A DNA stretch of 62,500 nucleotides from Prorocentrum cordatum (lineage: Eukaryota > Sar > Dinophyceae > Prorocentrales > Prorocentraceae): positions 1 through 62,500 of the forward strand of contig CAUYUJ010020165.1 in assembly GCA_963575745.1 (NCBI GenBank). Reading direction: 5' to 3'. Both the position numbers and the translations under genes were made by a program. The notes under the pieces are model-generated. The model was not told the origin of the DNA, ran no database searches, and saw only the letters and a program-made list of their open reading frames with translations. Of this stretch, positions 9,722 through 19,472 are shown piece by piece (the first letter of the stretch is position 1; each line of letters begins with the position of its first letter).

Positions 9722-11149
9722 CTACGGGCGAAATGGTCTTCCGCTGATAATTTCGTCATTGAAAGCCCCTTGCAACGAGATGAAAGGTACGTAATGCCCA
9801 TGCCTTGCCATCATCAGCTCATATGTAACCCAGGCGACGGAACTTGACATTGTCCCGATGAATGCTTTACACTTTGACATGGCAAATATATCACGCTTGA
9901 TTGCTCTTGTGGCCGAATCTTTTTCGAATATGTCCGAACCATCAACGTTGCCACGATACTTGGCACGATCATACCCTTGGCGGATGAGGCGTGAAGACCA
10001 TCGACTCTGCTGGGCGTCCTCAATTACAGCATGATCATCCGTGGCCAAGTAGACGTGTTCGAATGGACCGTACAATCTCTCCATGACGTCCAATTGAGTC
10101 GAATAGTCCTCGAATTTGAAACAACGCTTCCATGTGTTATATTCATCCTCACACGCATCGTTGTGCCGGACATGCACGGCGACGCACGAGGGTGACATAT
10201 GTTTGGTTGCAAGCCATTCATCCATTTTTTTGGTTTCAGGTGAATCTTTGTAGAAATACCAGAGGTGCTGCGCATGCCACCATGTCAGCGATCGTTTTTC
10301 TGCCCACGAATCATCAGGTATGTCAAATGCAGCGCTCTCTGGATTGCTCCGCCAATTGGCTTCCCCGGGTGCCTTGTAATAGTACTCTTTTGAGCGCATG
10401 TACTTCAAGGGATGCGCAGTATACCACTCCTGCCACAATACCTTATCTTCATTATCAGGCGATTGACTGCATCCCTCCGTCCATGGAAAATAACCCTCGT
10501 CGCATTTACATCCACCAAGTTCAACATCATATTTACCACCTGGCGAGCATATCGTGCTTAGATCTGATGCCCCTGGATTTTCTCCTGTTACCTTGACCAA
10601 AGCCGGATCGATGTTCTCGATACGACACTGTGTTAACGGCGACAGGGTGCATATATATCCTCGTCCACACTTGGTATCCGTCAAGCGGTACTTGGAATTG
10701 CCAACCAATACTGCCGCATGATTGTCCAAATATCTTGCAGCGAGAAATACAAAGTTGTACAAGTTGTATGCGAAGCCATGCACAGTGAACTTTATGAGGT
10801 GCCACTCTTGGTTGTTGCACGCTGCAGGCTCTTGTAGCTTAGTGATGTGTTTCCATAATTCATTCTGATCTCGTGACCAATCTTCGTGCGCCTTGTAGTC
10901 GTTGTACACGTCTGGAGGAGGCAACCAATATTCGTAATCCATTACATCTGTCACACACGTGCTCGCATTATATGGTATTGACCGGCTGGGGCAACCTTCG
11001 GCCGTTCGCAACCACGTATCTCCGTACCCATTATGCGTGTCTCCGCTTCGGGCTCTGGAGTCTTGACTCGATGGCTGAACGTACAGACCATCAGATGTGA
11101 GTGCGCTGCCAAGAAGCACGCGTGCAAGGAACGAACACAAATTCATCAT
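9722..11149 (-). CDS. FUT8/NodZ-like fucosyltransferase, single-exon retrogene
   Basis: A complete 475-residue frame from ATG at 11149 to TAG at 9722, with no intron. It should be a luminal glycosyltransferase: the N-terminus (MMNLCSFLARVLLGSAL) looks like a signal peptide or anchor. A Cys-rich EGF-like patch (GGCKCDEGYFPWTEGC) lies mid-protein. The C-terminal half carries the GT23/GT-B signature: VAVHVRHND (about residue 320), VYLATDD (about 367) and FIGTMSSSVAWVTYELM (about 428), which match the GDP-fucose-binding motifs of FUT8-type alpha-1,6-fucosyltransferases. Acceptor and linkage cannot be read from sequence. A full DinoSL lies 116 bp upstream on the same strand, so the gene is most likely a reverse-transcribed trans-spliced mRNA. 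The intact frame suggests it is still functional or recent. Confidence 0.88.
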   Translation of the reverse strand: MMNLCSFLARVLLGSALTSDGLYVQPSSQDSRARSGDTHNGYGDTWLRTAEGCPSRSIPYNASTCVTDVMDYEYWLPPPDVYNDYKAHEDWSRDQNELWKHITKLQEPAACNNQEWHLIKFTVHGFAYNLYNFVFLAARYLDNHAAVLVGNSKYRLTDTKCGRGYICTLSPLTQCRIENIDPALVKVTGENPGASDLSTICSPGGKYDVELGGCKCDEGYFPWTEGCSQSPDNEDKVLWQEWYTAHPLKYMRSKEYYYKAPGEANWRSNPESAAFDIPDDSWAEKRSLTWWHAQHLWYFYKDSPETKKMDEWLATKHMSPSCVAVHVRHNDACEDEYNTWKRCFKFEDYSTQLDVMERLYGPFEHVYLATDDHAVIEDAQQSRWSSRLIRQGYDRAKYRGNVDGSDIFEKDSATRAIKRDIFAMSKCKAFIGTMSSSVAWVTYELMMARHGHYVPFISLQGAFNDEIISGRPFRP

Positions 11150-11264
11150 GGTACGTAGGGTAGCGTAGAGTATTGTAGCGAAGCGTTGCGTAGCGTAGCC
11201 TAGCGATACGTGTTGTCAACCAAGGAATCAACTCAAAATTTGTGCCGATATCGCTTGAGTCAAA
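11150..11264 (-). other. 5' leader of fucosyltransferase retrogene
   Basis: The sequence between the start codon and the DinoSL relict contains degenerate 'gcgtag' repeats. Directly after the leader, in the minus sense, comes TTTGACTCAAG (11254-11264), which looks like a truncated, one-mismatch second DinoSL relict. Confidence 0.6.
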
Positions 11265-11286
11265 CTTGAGCCAAAATGGCTACGGA
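11265..11286 (-). other. Full-length DinoSL relict
   Basis: The minus strand carries all 22 nt of the conserved dinoflagellate spliced leader, beginning TCCGTAGCC and ending TTTTGGCTCAAG, with T at the degenerate first position. Spliced leaders are added to mRNA in trans, so a genomic copy at the 5' end of an intronless gene marks retroposition of a processed mRNA. Confidence 0.95.
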
Positions 11287-11289
11287 GGG

Positions 11290-12140
11290 CATCGTGGGAG
11301 CCTCTTGGTGGCCTCCGGGGGCCTACAGGCGGCCTCTAGGGCCAGAGACCTCGAAATGTCAGTTGGCGGTCCCCCTATGGGCCCTCTCTTGGGGAGCTCT
11401 TGGGGCGCAGTTGGGTTGTCTGGGGAGCCTCCTGGGCCGTCTTGGGGCCCTCTTCGGGGCCTCGTGGCCCGTCTTGGAGCGATCTGAAGGGCCTCCGAGC
11501 AGAGCCGTGAGGGAGCGCTGGGAAGCGGGAAAAGCGAGAACGCCTAAATCATTCAAAAACCGTAGGAAAATGAGTGAATCTTGCCTCCCAGGGCCCTATT
11601 GGGGAGCCTCTTGAGTCCGTCCTCGAGCGTGTTGGAGTCCTCGTCGGCCGTCTTGAGGGCAGCTTGGGCGTCTTCGGGGCCTCGTGGGACCGTCTAGGGC
11701 CCTCCCGGGACCTCCATTAGCCTGTCGTGGCCTGCTTCGAGGCGGGCCTGGGCCGCCTCGGGACCCCTCTGGGCCTTCTCTTGGCGCGCTCTTGGGGCAC
11801 AGAGCATCCTGGGCCGTCTTGGGGCCCTCGTCGGGGCCTCGTGGGCCTTCTTGGAGCGATCTGAAAGGCCTCCGAGGCCGTGAGGCAGCGCTGGAAAGCG
11901 GGAAAAGCGAGAACGCCAAAATCCAAAACACTTGGAAAACGAGTGAATATTGCCTTCCAGGGCCCTCTTGGAGAGCCTCTCGAGTCCGTCCTGGAGCGTG
12001 TTGGAGTCCTTGTCGGCTGTCTTGAGGGCATCTTGGGCGTCTTCGGGGCCTCGTGTGACCGTCTTGGATCCTCTCGGGACCTCCTTAGCCTGTCGTGGCC
12101 TGCTTCGGGGCGGGCTCGGGCCGTGTCAAAAAAACAGGGT
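11290..12140. repeat. GGCCTC-rich repeat with ~371-bp tandem duplication
   Basis: Low-complexity 'gcctcttggg/ggcctcgtgg' DNA in which a block of about 371 bp occurs twice: 'gcgggaaaagcgagaacgcc' recurs near 11525 and 11897, and 'gcgtgttggagtcct' near 11626 and 11996. Inverted relatives occur at 29690-29780. No gene. Confidence 0.75.
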
Positions 12141-12154
12141 GCGAGCCCCGGAGG

Positions 12155-13096
12155 AAGCACTTCAATTGAAAAAACCAATGGGCACCGGACAGGGGGGATC
12201 AACACTAATTATTCTTCAGAAATGCGAGTTCAACAACAACAATAAGTTTGAAGCTGTTCGCTCTTATCTGCTCGCGTGCTATTCAACGCGTATATCCCGA
12301 ACCCGCGATACCCGCCCTGTTCGTCTTCGCTCGTGCCCATTGGGACATCTCTTCCTTGCCTGCCACGTGTAGTTGGCGCGGCCCCGGAAACAGGGGAAGA
12401 GAGGACGGATGGAACGGGGAGGGAAACGGATGAAACACGAGAGAGAATAGCAGGAGGAGGGGGAGGAGGGGGAGGAGGAGGGGGAGGAGGAGGAGGAGGA
12501 GGAGGAGGAGGAGGGGGAGGAGGACCCTGAGGAGGAGGGGGAGCAGGAGGAGGAGGAGGAGGCGGAGGAGGAGCAGTTGGCGGCGGCGGAGGAGGCGGCA
12601 GGGCGCGCAGCGTTCTCCGTGGCGGGGGCCGACGGCGCCCAATAGCAGGAGGGGGCGATGAACAAGAAACACGTGGCAGAACCAGACGGATTGATCGGGC
12701 GGGTGGACCCGAACTGGCGGTCGGGCGGCGGGCCCAGGCGGCCAGGTCGAGCAGGCGGGTTGCTGAAGCGTGGGTCCAGCATGAATCGCGAGGAGGTTTC
12801 GATCGATAGCGCGTTTCCCTTGCAAATCGCGAGATGAACCAAGGCCAGAGCGCGATTCTTGATCGTCACGGGCGCGGAGTTCGACTAAATTGCGAGGAGG
12901 TCCCACGCGAGAGCGCGATTCTTGCAGAAATTGTAAGGAAGTCCCGCGCGAGAGCGCGATCTGGAAATACATTGTTACCAAGTATCAGGTGGGAGCCGTT
13001 GGACGCTCATTTCTCAAGAAGAATTATTGTTGCTCCCCCCGTGCACCTTGTGTTTTTCAATTGAAGTGCTCCGCCTGTTGTTCGCACCCTGTGCTG
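12155..13096 (+). repeat. RepA copy, left part, split by the LTR element
   Basis: Contains the RepA core ('gctgttcgctcttatctgct', 'caacgcgtatatcccgaac'), a GGA microsatellite (12450-12590) and the degenerate 'gcgagagcgcgat' minisatellite (12770-12970), then 'caattgaagtgctcc'. It stops at TGCTG (13092-13096), the left target-site duplication of the LTR retrotransposon, and resumes at 29007. Confidence 0.75.
13092..13096. repeat. Target-site duplication, left (TGCTG)
   Basis: TGCTG directly abuts the outer edge of the left LTR and is repeated at 29002-29006 outside the right LTR. Five bp is the usual duplication length for Ty1/copia elements. Confidence 0.85.
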
Positions 13097-13348
13097 AGTC
13101 GAAAGTGAGCCTGGTAGCTCAAATATGGCATATAGCCTGGCAAATTGCGCCCATCGCTCTGCTGTGAAGGTACAGTATGAGGGGTGGACGGATAAGATAG
13201 GATAAGATCGATGTAATGATCTTTCCAGCACATAGCGAACACTCGCGGTGTCCGGGCAAATAGGGCGCGCGTGCCTTGGGCCAAAGGCAACGGCGCGCGA
13301 GCTATGCTCCCGATACTGTAACATCTCCCAAAGAGCTACCCTTAAAGT
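13097..13348 (-). repeat. 3' LTR (252 bp)
   Basis: Direct repeat of 28750-29001, with differences at only three positions by my comparison. In the element's sense it runs from ACTTTAAGGG to TTTCGACT, so the ends are A...T rather than the usual TG...CA. The sense strand just upstream (13349-13370) is pyrimidine-rich, so no classical polypurine tract is visible. Confidence 0.9.
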
Positions 13349-13718
13349 CGGGAGGGGAGGAGACGGAGAGCATAGTCGCACGCAAAGATCGCGCGCACGA
13401 CTGTTTGCAAAGAAAAGAAAACAGTGCGTACAGTCTGGTCAAACACCAGACTGCAAGGCGAGTTTCCTCGCAAAGTATTTCACGCAAATACAGGACAGCC
13501 CCTTCAAACAATGAAGGGCTATCGGCTCAGTTAGAGGTAAGCCAAAATTAGGCCATACCTCACCAAGCAAATGTGTATTAAGGCAAAGAGCCTGAGTTGT
13601 ACGAAGCCGGCTCGTTGCCAGGCGTGAAATAGAAGGCTCGTTTCCGAGCAACTAGAGGGGCGCCTTTATAGTAGGCGCCCGTGATGGCAAACTGGACCGC
13701 GAGGGCAACAAGGACAGA
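13349..13718 (-). other. Non-coding 3' region of the LTR element
   Basis: Lies between the RNase H stop codon and the 3' LTR. It has no coding frame but contains two perfect GNRA hairpins (13458-13471 and 13636-13649), plus a near-miss at about 13615. Confidence 0.75.
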
Positions 13719-15074
13719 CTAAAATTGATTAGACTTAGGTTTGTCTCTGTCCTCGGGACCCCGAAAGGGAACAAATTGCTTCACGTCATACTTAAATGAC
13801 TGAGTGCCTGACATCACTTCCAGAAGCAGCTCCCGATCGATGCTTCCCTTTGTATGCCCATCTGCGGTCATATCCCTAGTATCACACCATTGCACATTAT
13901 GTACTATACCTATATCCATGAGCTCACGTATCCAGCTGATATGTCCAAGCAGAGTCCGTTCTGTAGGTATTTTGAGATCCCTGCTTGATAAAGATTTGTA
14001 GACGGACTCGGCGTCTATGGTAAGAGAGACTTTGATAGCAAGGCCTCCAACTTCACGCATGTCTCGTAGTTGTCGTGGAGTCAAAGCCCCTGCCTTAAGC
14101 TCGTGGAGAGTAATGAGCGTAGGGTAACACTCATCAAGGTTATGTGCGGCTGCAAGTGCCTCCGCAGCATAACTGGACCTCACCTGTAATCGGTGTGATT
14201 TGCATAGTCCGTCACAGAGGTGAACGACGGACTTGCCTTGGGGCGAGTTTCCTCGCCGTAGTACGTTGGCCCCGCGTATGCCGTAGCCCTTGGTCTCGTC
14301 ATCCTCCTCCCCGGTAAGCTTCCGATACCCCGAATCGCTATGGATGTCAACTTCATTCGTCGGCTTCATCCGAGGGAAGGTGATGCGTTTCGGACTGCTG
14401 ATCAGCTTTCGCGTCACAGCATTCAAACGTCTGACTTGCAAATTGGTGGGCTCTTGAATTTTCTGAAGAGAGACCACATATACCATAAGCCAGATTTGGG
14501 TAAGAAGGGCATAGGCGAGGGCTCCTCGCAGGCTGACGAACATGTCGGTAATGAGTTTCGTGGCTTTGGCGTCGGCCGCCGCTCCTGTAAGTTCTGGGTG
14601 TGTGATAGGACGTAGTTGTTTGATATACTCGTCCTGGTCCATGATCACATCTCCCTGATCATTCTTAGTGTAGCGAACGGCGCAGTTCGTATATGTGTGC
14701 TTGTTGAGCTTGCATTTGCCAAATACCTTTTCGACACGTTGTACATAGTCGTCTATATTTTTCTCTAGACCTGTCATGTTAATATCATCGACATGTTTTG
14801 CCGTCAGAAGGTCTTGGCTGAATTCAAATTCAGGATCGTAGCTGGTCGGTGTAAGTCCTATAGCTCGTGTGGTCGTACGAAGTTTGAGAGAGAACGCTCT
14901 TGGAGCGTCCTTAATACCCGTTCCTGGTTTGAGGCATCTAAGACAGTGTCGACTTTCGTCGTAGGATGAGAAGCCGGGTAAGGTACGAAGTACCTGAGCG
15001 CTTCCTGGTGGAAGAGTAAAGCAAACCATGCGAGTTTCCTCGCCGGTGGCATGGGCAAGTTCCTCATAGGTCAA
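13719..15074 (-). CDS. Copia reverse transcriptase (C-terminal part) and RNase H
   Basis: A 451-residue frame continuing the RT that begins in the preceding frame. RT sequence includes LKPGTGIKDAPRAFSLKL (about residues 48-65) and the active-site motif AKHVDDINMTG, where the usual YVDD reads HVDD (H94-D97). RNase H follows with the expected acidic residues: D247 in DIHSDSGY, E305 in SSYAAEALAAAH, D354 in LTIDAESVYKSL and D405 in MTADGHTK. It joins the upstream frame through a one-base change at the run AAAGGGTTTG (15070-15080): removing one T would make LKGLTYEE continuous. The TGA stop is followed by a non-coding 3' region. Confidence 0.9.
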   Translation of the reverse strand: MTYEELAHATGEETRMVCFTLPPGSAQVLRTLPGFSSYDESRHCLRCLKPGTGIKDAPRAFSLKLRTTTRAIGLTPTSYDPEFEFSQDLLTAKHVDDINMTGLEKNIDDYVQRVEKVFGKCKLNKHTYTNCAVRYTKNDQGDVIMDQDEYIKQLRPITHPELTGAAADAKATKLITDMFVSLRGALAYALLTQIWLMVYVVSLQKIQEPTNLQVRRLNAVTRKLISSPKRITFPRMKPTNEVDIHSDSGYRKLTGEEDDETKGYGIRGANVLRRGNSPQGKSVVHLCDGLCKSHRLQVRSSYAAEALAAAHNLDECYPTLITLHELKAGALTPRQLRDMREVGGLAIKVSLTIDAESVYKSLSSRDLKIPTERTLLGHISWIRELMDIGIVHNVQWCDTRDMTADGHTKGSIDRELLLEVMSGTQSFKYDVKQFVPFRGPEDRDKPKSNQF

Positions 15075-16866
15075 ACCCTTTGAGGAACGCCTTATCGATA
15101 TCCATGGATGCTAAGATCCACTCTGGATGACATGCCGCTTCACTTGCCAGGAGTCGTTGGGACTGCCTTCGGGCGGTTCCCGAGAATGTTTCCACATCAA
15201 AAGCCTCAGTATCCATAAATCCACGAAGGACCAGTCTGAGACGAATGGTTTTAACGTTCTCGGTACCCATCTTTACGAACTTCCACTTGTATACGTATCT
15301 GGATGTCATGATGTTGGAAGCTTTGGATAAATCGTACATCTCAAAGCATCGGTTATCAATCCAGATTTTGAGCTCAGTATATAAGGCTTCACTAACCTCC
15401 TTTGGATGTGCTGCTATGTCAGCTTTGGTCAGTAGATCATCTTCTTTGACAACCACAGCACGTTTAGCAGCAGAGGATACATACACTCTCATCGTTGCGA
15501 CCATATCGGTATCGAGCTGTGCAAGTTGAGTCTGATCCAACACTATTTTTGACATTTCTGATGTAAAGCATAGTTCAACGTAAGGACCGTATTCATCACT
15601 GTCTAGAGAGTAGCTCTCGTCGGTTGTGTTTGAACAAAGAGATACTAGACAGGACTCACATGATTTCGGCTCGTCTCCGAGCATATCTGATGATGTAATA
15701 TCATCTTCGTCCACAAATGCTGAAACCAAAACACATTGGTCGGGCAGCATAGTTGTTGGGACGCAATAAAGATAATCATCGGTAATCGTCGTAGGATGAA
15801 GGTCCATACGTAGCTCGTCGTACCACTCTTCCAGCATCATAGCTTCGATATTGTGTTCCTCATTTTCCTCATAGATTGTCGACAGACGGCCTTCGCTCGG
15901 CGATGAAGCATCTGGTGTGTCTGGAGAAGGCCTGTTTCCAGGCGACTCGTGTTCTCCAGACGTGTTGCTTGGATGCTGATATTTAGCCAAATCGTCGTGA
16001 AATCCTAAGGAAGGGACACGTGAAGTCAAGCATTGAATGAGTCTGGAGTGAGTGCTACCAGTGATCTGAGAAATGTTTAAGCCAGTGCCCACACATTCGT
16101 AATAGTGGAAAGCCGGGCTGATGTCGTTGTCGTAGTGGATCAGCGTAGACCCGGTGGCGTACTTTACTGCAGGTAGGCTTGACACACTCTTAGCCAATCG
16201 AACTGCTACTACATGTTCTACTCGGAAGTAATTTCGTACGAGATACTGTAGTGCTAAGTGCACGCGCGGGTGAAACTTGCTGTCGTCTGACAGATTAAGG
16301 TTTCCCTTGTAATCGGGGATATATCCGAAAACTTTGGCAGGTTTCCCTGCGCTGAGGTGTGCCACATAAGCAAGGACGGTTTGCATGGCCATATTATCCA
16401 TGCCAAGTTCCCGTGCGAGGAGACATTCGATGTATAGTGTGTGACGAGCATCAGGATACATCACAGTTACCTCACGAGATCCTGCCTTGACAACAATATG
16501 TCCTCTTTCAGGCACATTTCGGATCACCGGGAATGGGCCATTCCAGCCTCCATGGTCGTCCTCGGTGGCAGTAGGTCGGTGGTAGTCGACCAAATCCCCT
16601 GATGAGTAGAGGCGAGCACCATCAGGAGTCGTCTTAGCCCTAAGAGCCCAATTTGTCTTGGCCACAACAGTAGCCTGAGTTATAGCTTCTAGGCTGACTT
16701 CCCTTACACGACGTTCTCGTTCGTGTCCTGAAGTCTCGGGTCCCTTGGGAAAGTCAAGGGTATCGAGATCAGGAAGGAAGGAGGGCTGACGTCCTGTGTG
16801 TGCCTGATATGGCGATACTCCGTTATAAAACGTAAACGCATTAGTAACGAAGATGCCTTCCGCCAA
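15064..16866 (-). CDS. Integrase C-terminal region, linker and start of copia RT
   Basis: A 600-residue frame. It starts with FVTNAFTFYNGVSPYQAHTGRQPS, the typical end of a copia integrase core, followed by RARLYSSGDLVDYHRP-like sequence of the integrase C-terminal domain. A long linker (about residues 170-480) contains an acidic stretch. The end is the start of the RVT_2-type RT: SRYVYKWKFVK, LRLVLRGFMD, VETFSGTARRQSQRLL and ASMDIDKAFLKG, where the D of DIDKAF is the first catalytic aspartate. It overlaps the neighbouring frames at both ends in different phases. Hairpins at 15669, 15930 and 16337 lie in the linker; one has a GAGA loop and 16337 is in another codon phase (AGKP). Confidence 0.88.
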   Translation of the reverse strand: MAEGIFVTNAFTFYNGVSPYQAHTGRQPSFLPDLDTLDFPKGPETSGHERERRVREVSLEAITQATVVAKTNWALRAKTTPDGARLYSSGDLVDYHRPTATEDDHGGWNGPFPVIRNVPERGHIVVKAGSREVTVMYPDARHTLYIECLLARELGMDNMAMQTVLAYVAHLSAGKPAKVFGYIPDYKGNLNLSDDSKFHPRVHLALQYLVRNYFRVEHVVAVRLAKSVSSLPAVKYATGSTLIHYDNDISPAFHYYECVGTGLNISQITGSTHSRLIQCLTSRVPSLGFHDDLAKYQHPSNTSGEHESPGNRPSPDTPDASSPSEGRLSTIYEENEEHNIEAMMLEEWYDELRMDLHPTTITDDYLYCVPTTMLPDQCVLVSAFVDEDDITSSDMLGDEPKSCESCLVSLCSNTTDESYSLDSDEYGPYVELCFTSEMSKIVLDQTQLAQLDTDMVATMRVYVSSAAKRAVVVKEDDLLTKADIAAHPKEVSEALYTELKIWIDNRCFEMYDLSKASNIMTSRYVYKWKFVKMGTENVKTIRLRLVLRGFMDTEAFDVETFSGTARRQSQRLLASEAACHPEWILASMDIDKAFLKGFDL

Positions 16867-19472
16867 ACTCTAGTGAATACAACAGGGATGTTGTGTCTAT
16901 TTAATTCTTCCTCAATCATGTGGAGGACGCCTCTGAGAATGCCGTTTCGTGACTCAATTGAAGTCGCGTGTTGGCCAGGTGCTCGGATACGAAGTTCCGT
17001 GCCCTTATTGGCCATCATGGTTTTAGCGGCATCGTTATTCAGGGCGCCTTCTCCGTCTGAGTATAAAACTTTGAAGGGTCCGTGATAGGCAATCCAGCAA
17101 TAGTGGTAGGCGTCGATGATAGCGTCACGTTCTCTGTCGGAAATTTCTAGGCCTGCTGCCAGGCGAATACAACGATCCATAATATGAAATATGGTCCGTT
17201 TCTTGTAAAACATGAGGTCCATTTCCCCTTCATCGAGCCAGTTGCCAGGAAGGCTCACCGATGGTAGCGTTGAGTTTCCTGGACGTTCCCATGCTCTACA
17301 TTCCCGACAGGTATCGCAGACTTCCTTGATCATGTTCAGTCGAACGTTATCAAGCCCCACCTTTTCGAGGATTAGCCTCATCTTTGGCTCCTTCGCATGA
17401 TACCATCGCAGATGCAGTTTTCGGAGTTCCTTTTTCACGACATGAGGTTCGTGACTACGGAGACTCTGTAGACTGTGTTGGATGTCGAATCTCGTCCAGT
17501 CGGGTAGTCGTGGAGCCCCAGAGCCGGTGGAGGCAAGAGGGTTCCTTGTAGCTCTCCGTAGTTGGTCCCCTGTGTTAACTGCGTCTGGAGGTGGTGGTAC
17601 GCCTTGTAGACGGCCGCGGCGGGCCGCTACCTGTGGCACTTCGCTAGAGGACGCAGAAGGCGTGTTTCCACGCTCGGGGGCGTCTCGTAGCATGTCGTAG
17701 CTGCTGGCACCGGATGTCGGATCGACGTTGCCGAAGGATCGTGGTCGCGGTGGCCTGGCGTGTGCGCCTTGACGACCACCTGAAGCTGAAGCTTGGCCCT
17801 CGCCAGGTTTAGGTAAGGGTTTCCACCAAGCTGGCACGGTTTTGCCTTCGGGGTCGTGGTCGTCTGGTAATTTAAATGATTCAGCAAAACGATATTTACC
17901 AGGTTCGGTATCGAGGTGGTTCTTAACACCCTTGCTTCTCGTAAGATCCCTCTGACATGCTGGACATGGCCAATATACAGAGATGGAATCATGATATTTA
18001 CACTGCGTAGGGTCTCTGTTATGGCTGGGACTGTCCTTTCGGACGTTGTCGATGCATGCCGGGCAAGTAGCCACCTTTGGGATGATACGATCACCGATGC
18101 GTCTCATACCTTCGCCTGGTTCAGCTTGATCGGGAAGGTCTGTAGGATAAGCATGTGCGGTACTTATAGGCGCGTTTCCGCGCGTGGTGTCAATGGCTTT
18201 CGCCAGATATACAGCTTCCACGAAGGCAGACTGCAGTCGTCGGGTGTATTTTTGTGCCAGTGAAAGCTCGGTATTGCACGGTTGTGCGTGCACATGCTGA
18301 CCGTTACACTTGAGTCGCTCAAAGGGTTTAAGAATTGTCTCGTCATTGCTGGTGATATTTGTCGGCTTCTTAATATAGTCACCAGTCGTGTCTTTAAGTC
18401 CCGTAGCGCATTGGTCAATGCGTACGGTTGTAATGTGTGGTCGGTTGGCAAGCTTCTTCCATGGAGAAATATCATCTACCCATGTTCCTGTAGGTTGTTC
18501 GCGTATAAACCACCTCCGAGAGTCATCTTGGGTTACAGCAATTTTACCACAATAAGTTATGTGTGGTAAGTCTTCTTTATGGTGCTGTTCCCAAGTGTTG
18601 TAGTTGACTTTGTAGTTGTAGTAGGATGGTGGTCCTGTGGTGCGACAGCTGGGTTGCAGCATGGCAACTCGTACGTAGCATATAGCAAAGTAATGGTCTA
18701 TAACTTGCTGCACCGAGGGGTCTCCCAGGTCGACATATGTAGTCTTGTCCAAGTTGCCGCCTGAGGAAAGTCCCCTTGAGAAGGCAAGCTCTGAGATGCC
18801 ACCCTCGCCGCCACAAAGCTCCAACATATCCACGCAGTTGTTATGACCATAGCATAGTGTAGCAACTATGCTGTATATGTTAGCGTGTGTGTCGGGCATA
18901 GATGTGGGGAGGGTAAGGAACAGGTCATCGTCCTCGTCGGAGCTTATCAGCTCAACAGGGACGTCAGTACTCCAGGTTGCCATAAGATCCTGTCCGAGTC
19001 CTGACAAGTCGTCGCCGCAATCATCGTTTCCGTCTTCAACGTGCTTTTTAATGCGGCGAGGCTTGATGCCTGCTTCCTTTTCGGCTTTGAGCCTCTCCTT
19101 CTGTTTTATACGCGATTCAGTGGGTAAAGCTTGCTCGTCTTGTTCGTCGGTCTGTGTACTCATTGTCATGGTTGAATGGGTACATGCGTCAATCGCCAGA
19201 GTCGGGAGGGGGAGAGAACAGTCATCTATGATGACGCGTCGATGTTTCTGTGGTGATTGAGTCGGCTCGTTTCCGAGCAAGGCCGGTTCCTCGGGTTGCC
19301 AATACAACCGAGTACTGATGTTGGCAACCCCTGCAGGTAATGGTGCATGCCAATCGTATCCTGTTGGTTGATCGGTAACTGAGATATCCTGAATAACCGC
19401 ATTGGTATCCAGGTTGATTGTTACACGTCGGATGACTTCAGACCATTTTGGTCCTCCCTTATTAGTCGTCAC
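16704..19472 (-). CDS. Methyltransferase-like domain plus copia integrase
   Basis: A 922-residue frame. Residues about 215-430 look like a SAM-dependent methyltransferase: glycine-rich LELCGGEGG (218-225), an acidic residue after the second strand (YVDLGD, 246-251), LQPSCRTTGPPSYYN (272-285) where the PC of cytosine methyltransferases would sit, and WFIREQPTGTW (321-331). Cytosine methyltransferases captured by dinoflagellate retrotransposons are described; this copy lacks a clean PCQ motif, so activity is doubtful. Zinc-binding Cys pairs follow (CPAC at 470 and 503). Integrase: zinc finger H687-x4-H692-x26-C719-x2-C722, then the catalytic acids D752 (EMDLMF), D806 (LYSDGEGA) and E840 (SIESRNG). 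The first codon is not ATG; the frame continues the polyprotein after a one-base shift near 19480. Confidence 0.85.
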   Translation of the reverse strand: MTTNKGGPKWSEVIRRVTINLDTNAVIQDISVTDQPTGYDWHAPLPAGVANISTRLYWQPEEPALLGNEPTQSPQKHRRVIIDDCSLPLPTLAIDACTHSTMTMSTQTDEQDEQALPTESRIKQKERLKAEKEAGIKPRRIKKHVEDGNDDCGDDLSGLGQDLMATWSTDVPVELISSDEDDDLFLTLPTSMPDTHANIYSIVATLCYGHNNCVDMLELCGGEGGISELAFSRGLSSGGNLDKTTYVDLGDPSVQQVIDHYFAICYVRVAMLQPSCRTTGPPSYYNYKVNYNTWEQHHKEDLPHITYCGKIAVTQDDSRRWFIREQPTGTWVDDISPWKKLANRPHITTVRIDQCATGLKDTTGDYIKKPTNITSNDETILKPFERLKCNGQHVHAQPCNTELSLAQKYTRRLQSAFVEAVYLAKAIDTTRGNAPISTAHAYPTDLPDQAEPGEGMRRIGDRIIPKVATCPACIDNVRKDSPSHNRDPTQCKYHDSISVYWPCPACQRDLTRSKGVKNHLDTEPGKYRFAESFKLPDDHDPEGKTVPAWWKPLPKPGEGQASASGGRQGAHARPPRPRSFGNVDPTSGASSYDMLRDAPERGNTPSASSSEVPQVAARRGRLQGVPPPPDAVNTGDQLRRATRNPLASTGSGAPRLPDWTRFDIQHSLQSLRSHEPHVVKKELRKLHLRWYHAKEPKMRLILEKVGLDNVRLNMIKEVCDTCRECRAWERPGNSTLPSVSLPGNWLDEGEMDLMFYKKRTIFHIMDRCIRLAAGLEISDRERDAIIDAYHYCWIAYHGPFKVLYSDGEGALNNDAAKTMMANKGTELRIRAPGQHATSIESRNGILRGVLHMIEEELNRHNIPVVFTRVWRKASSLLMRLRFITEYRHIRHTQDVSPPSFLISIPLTFPRDPRLQDTNENVV

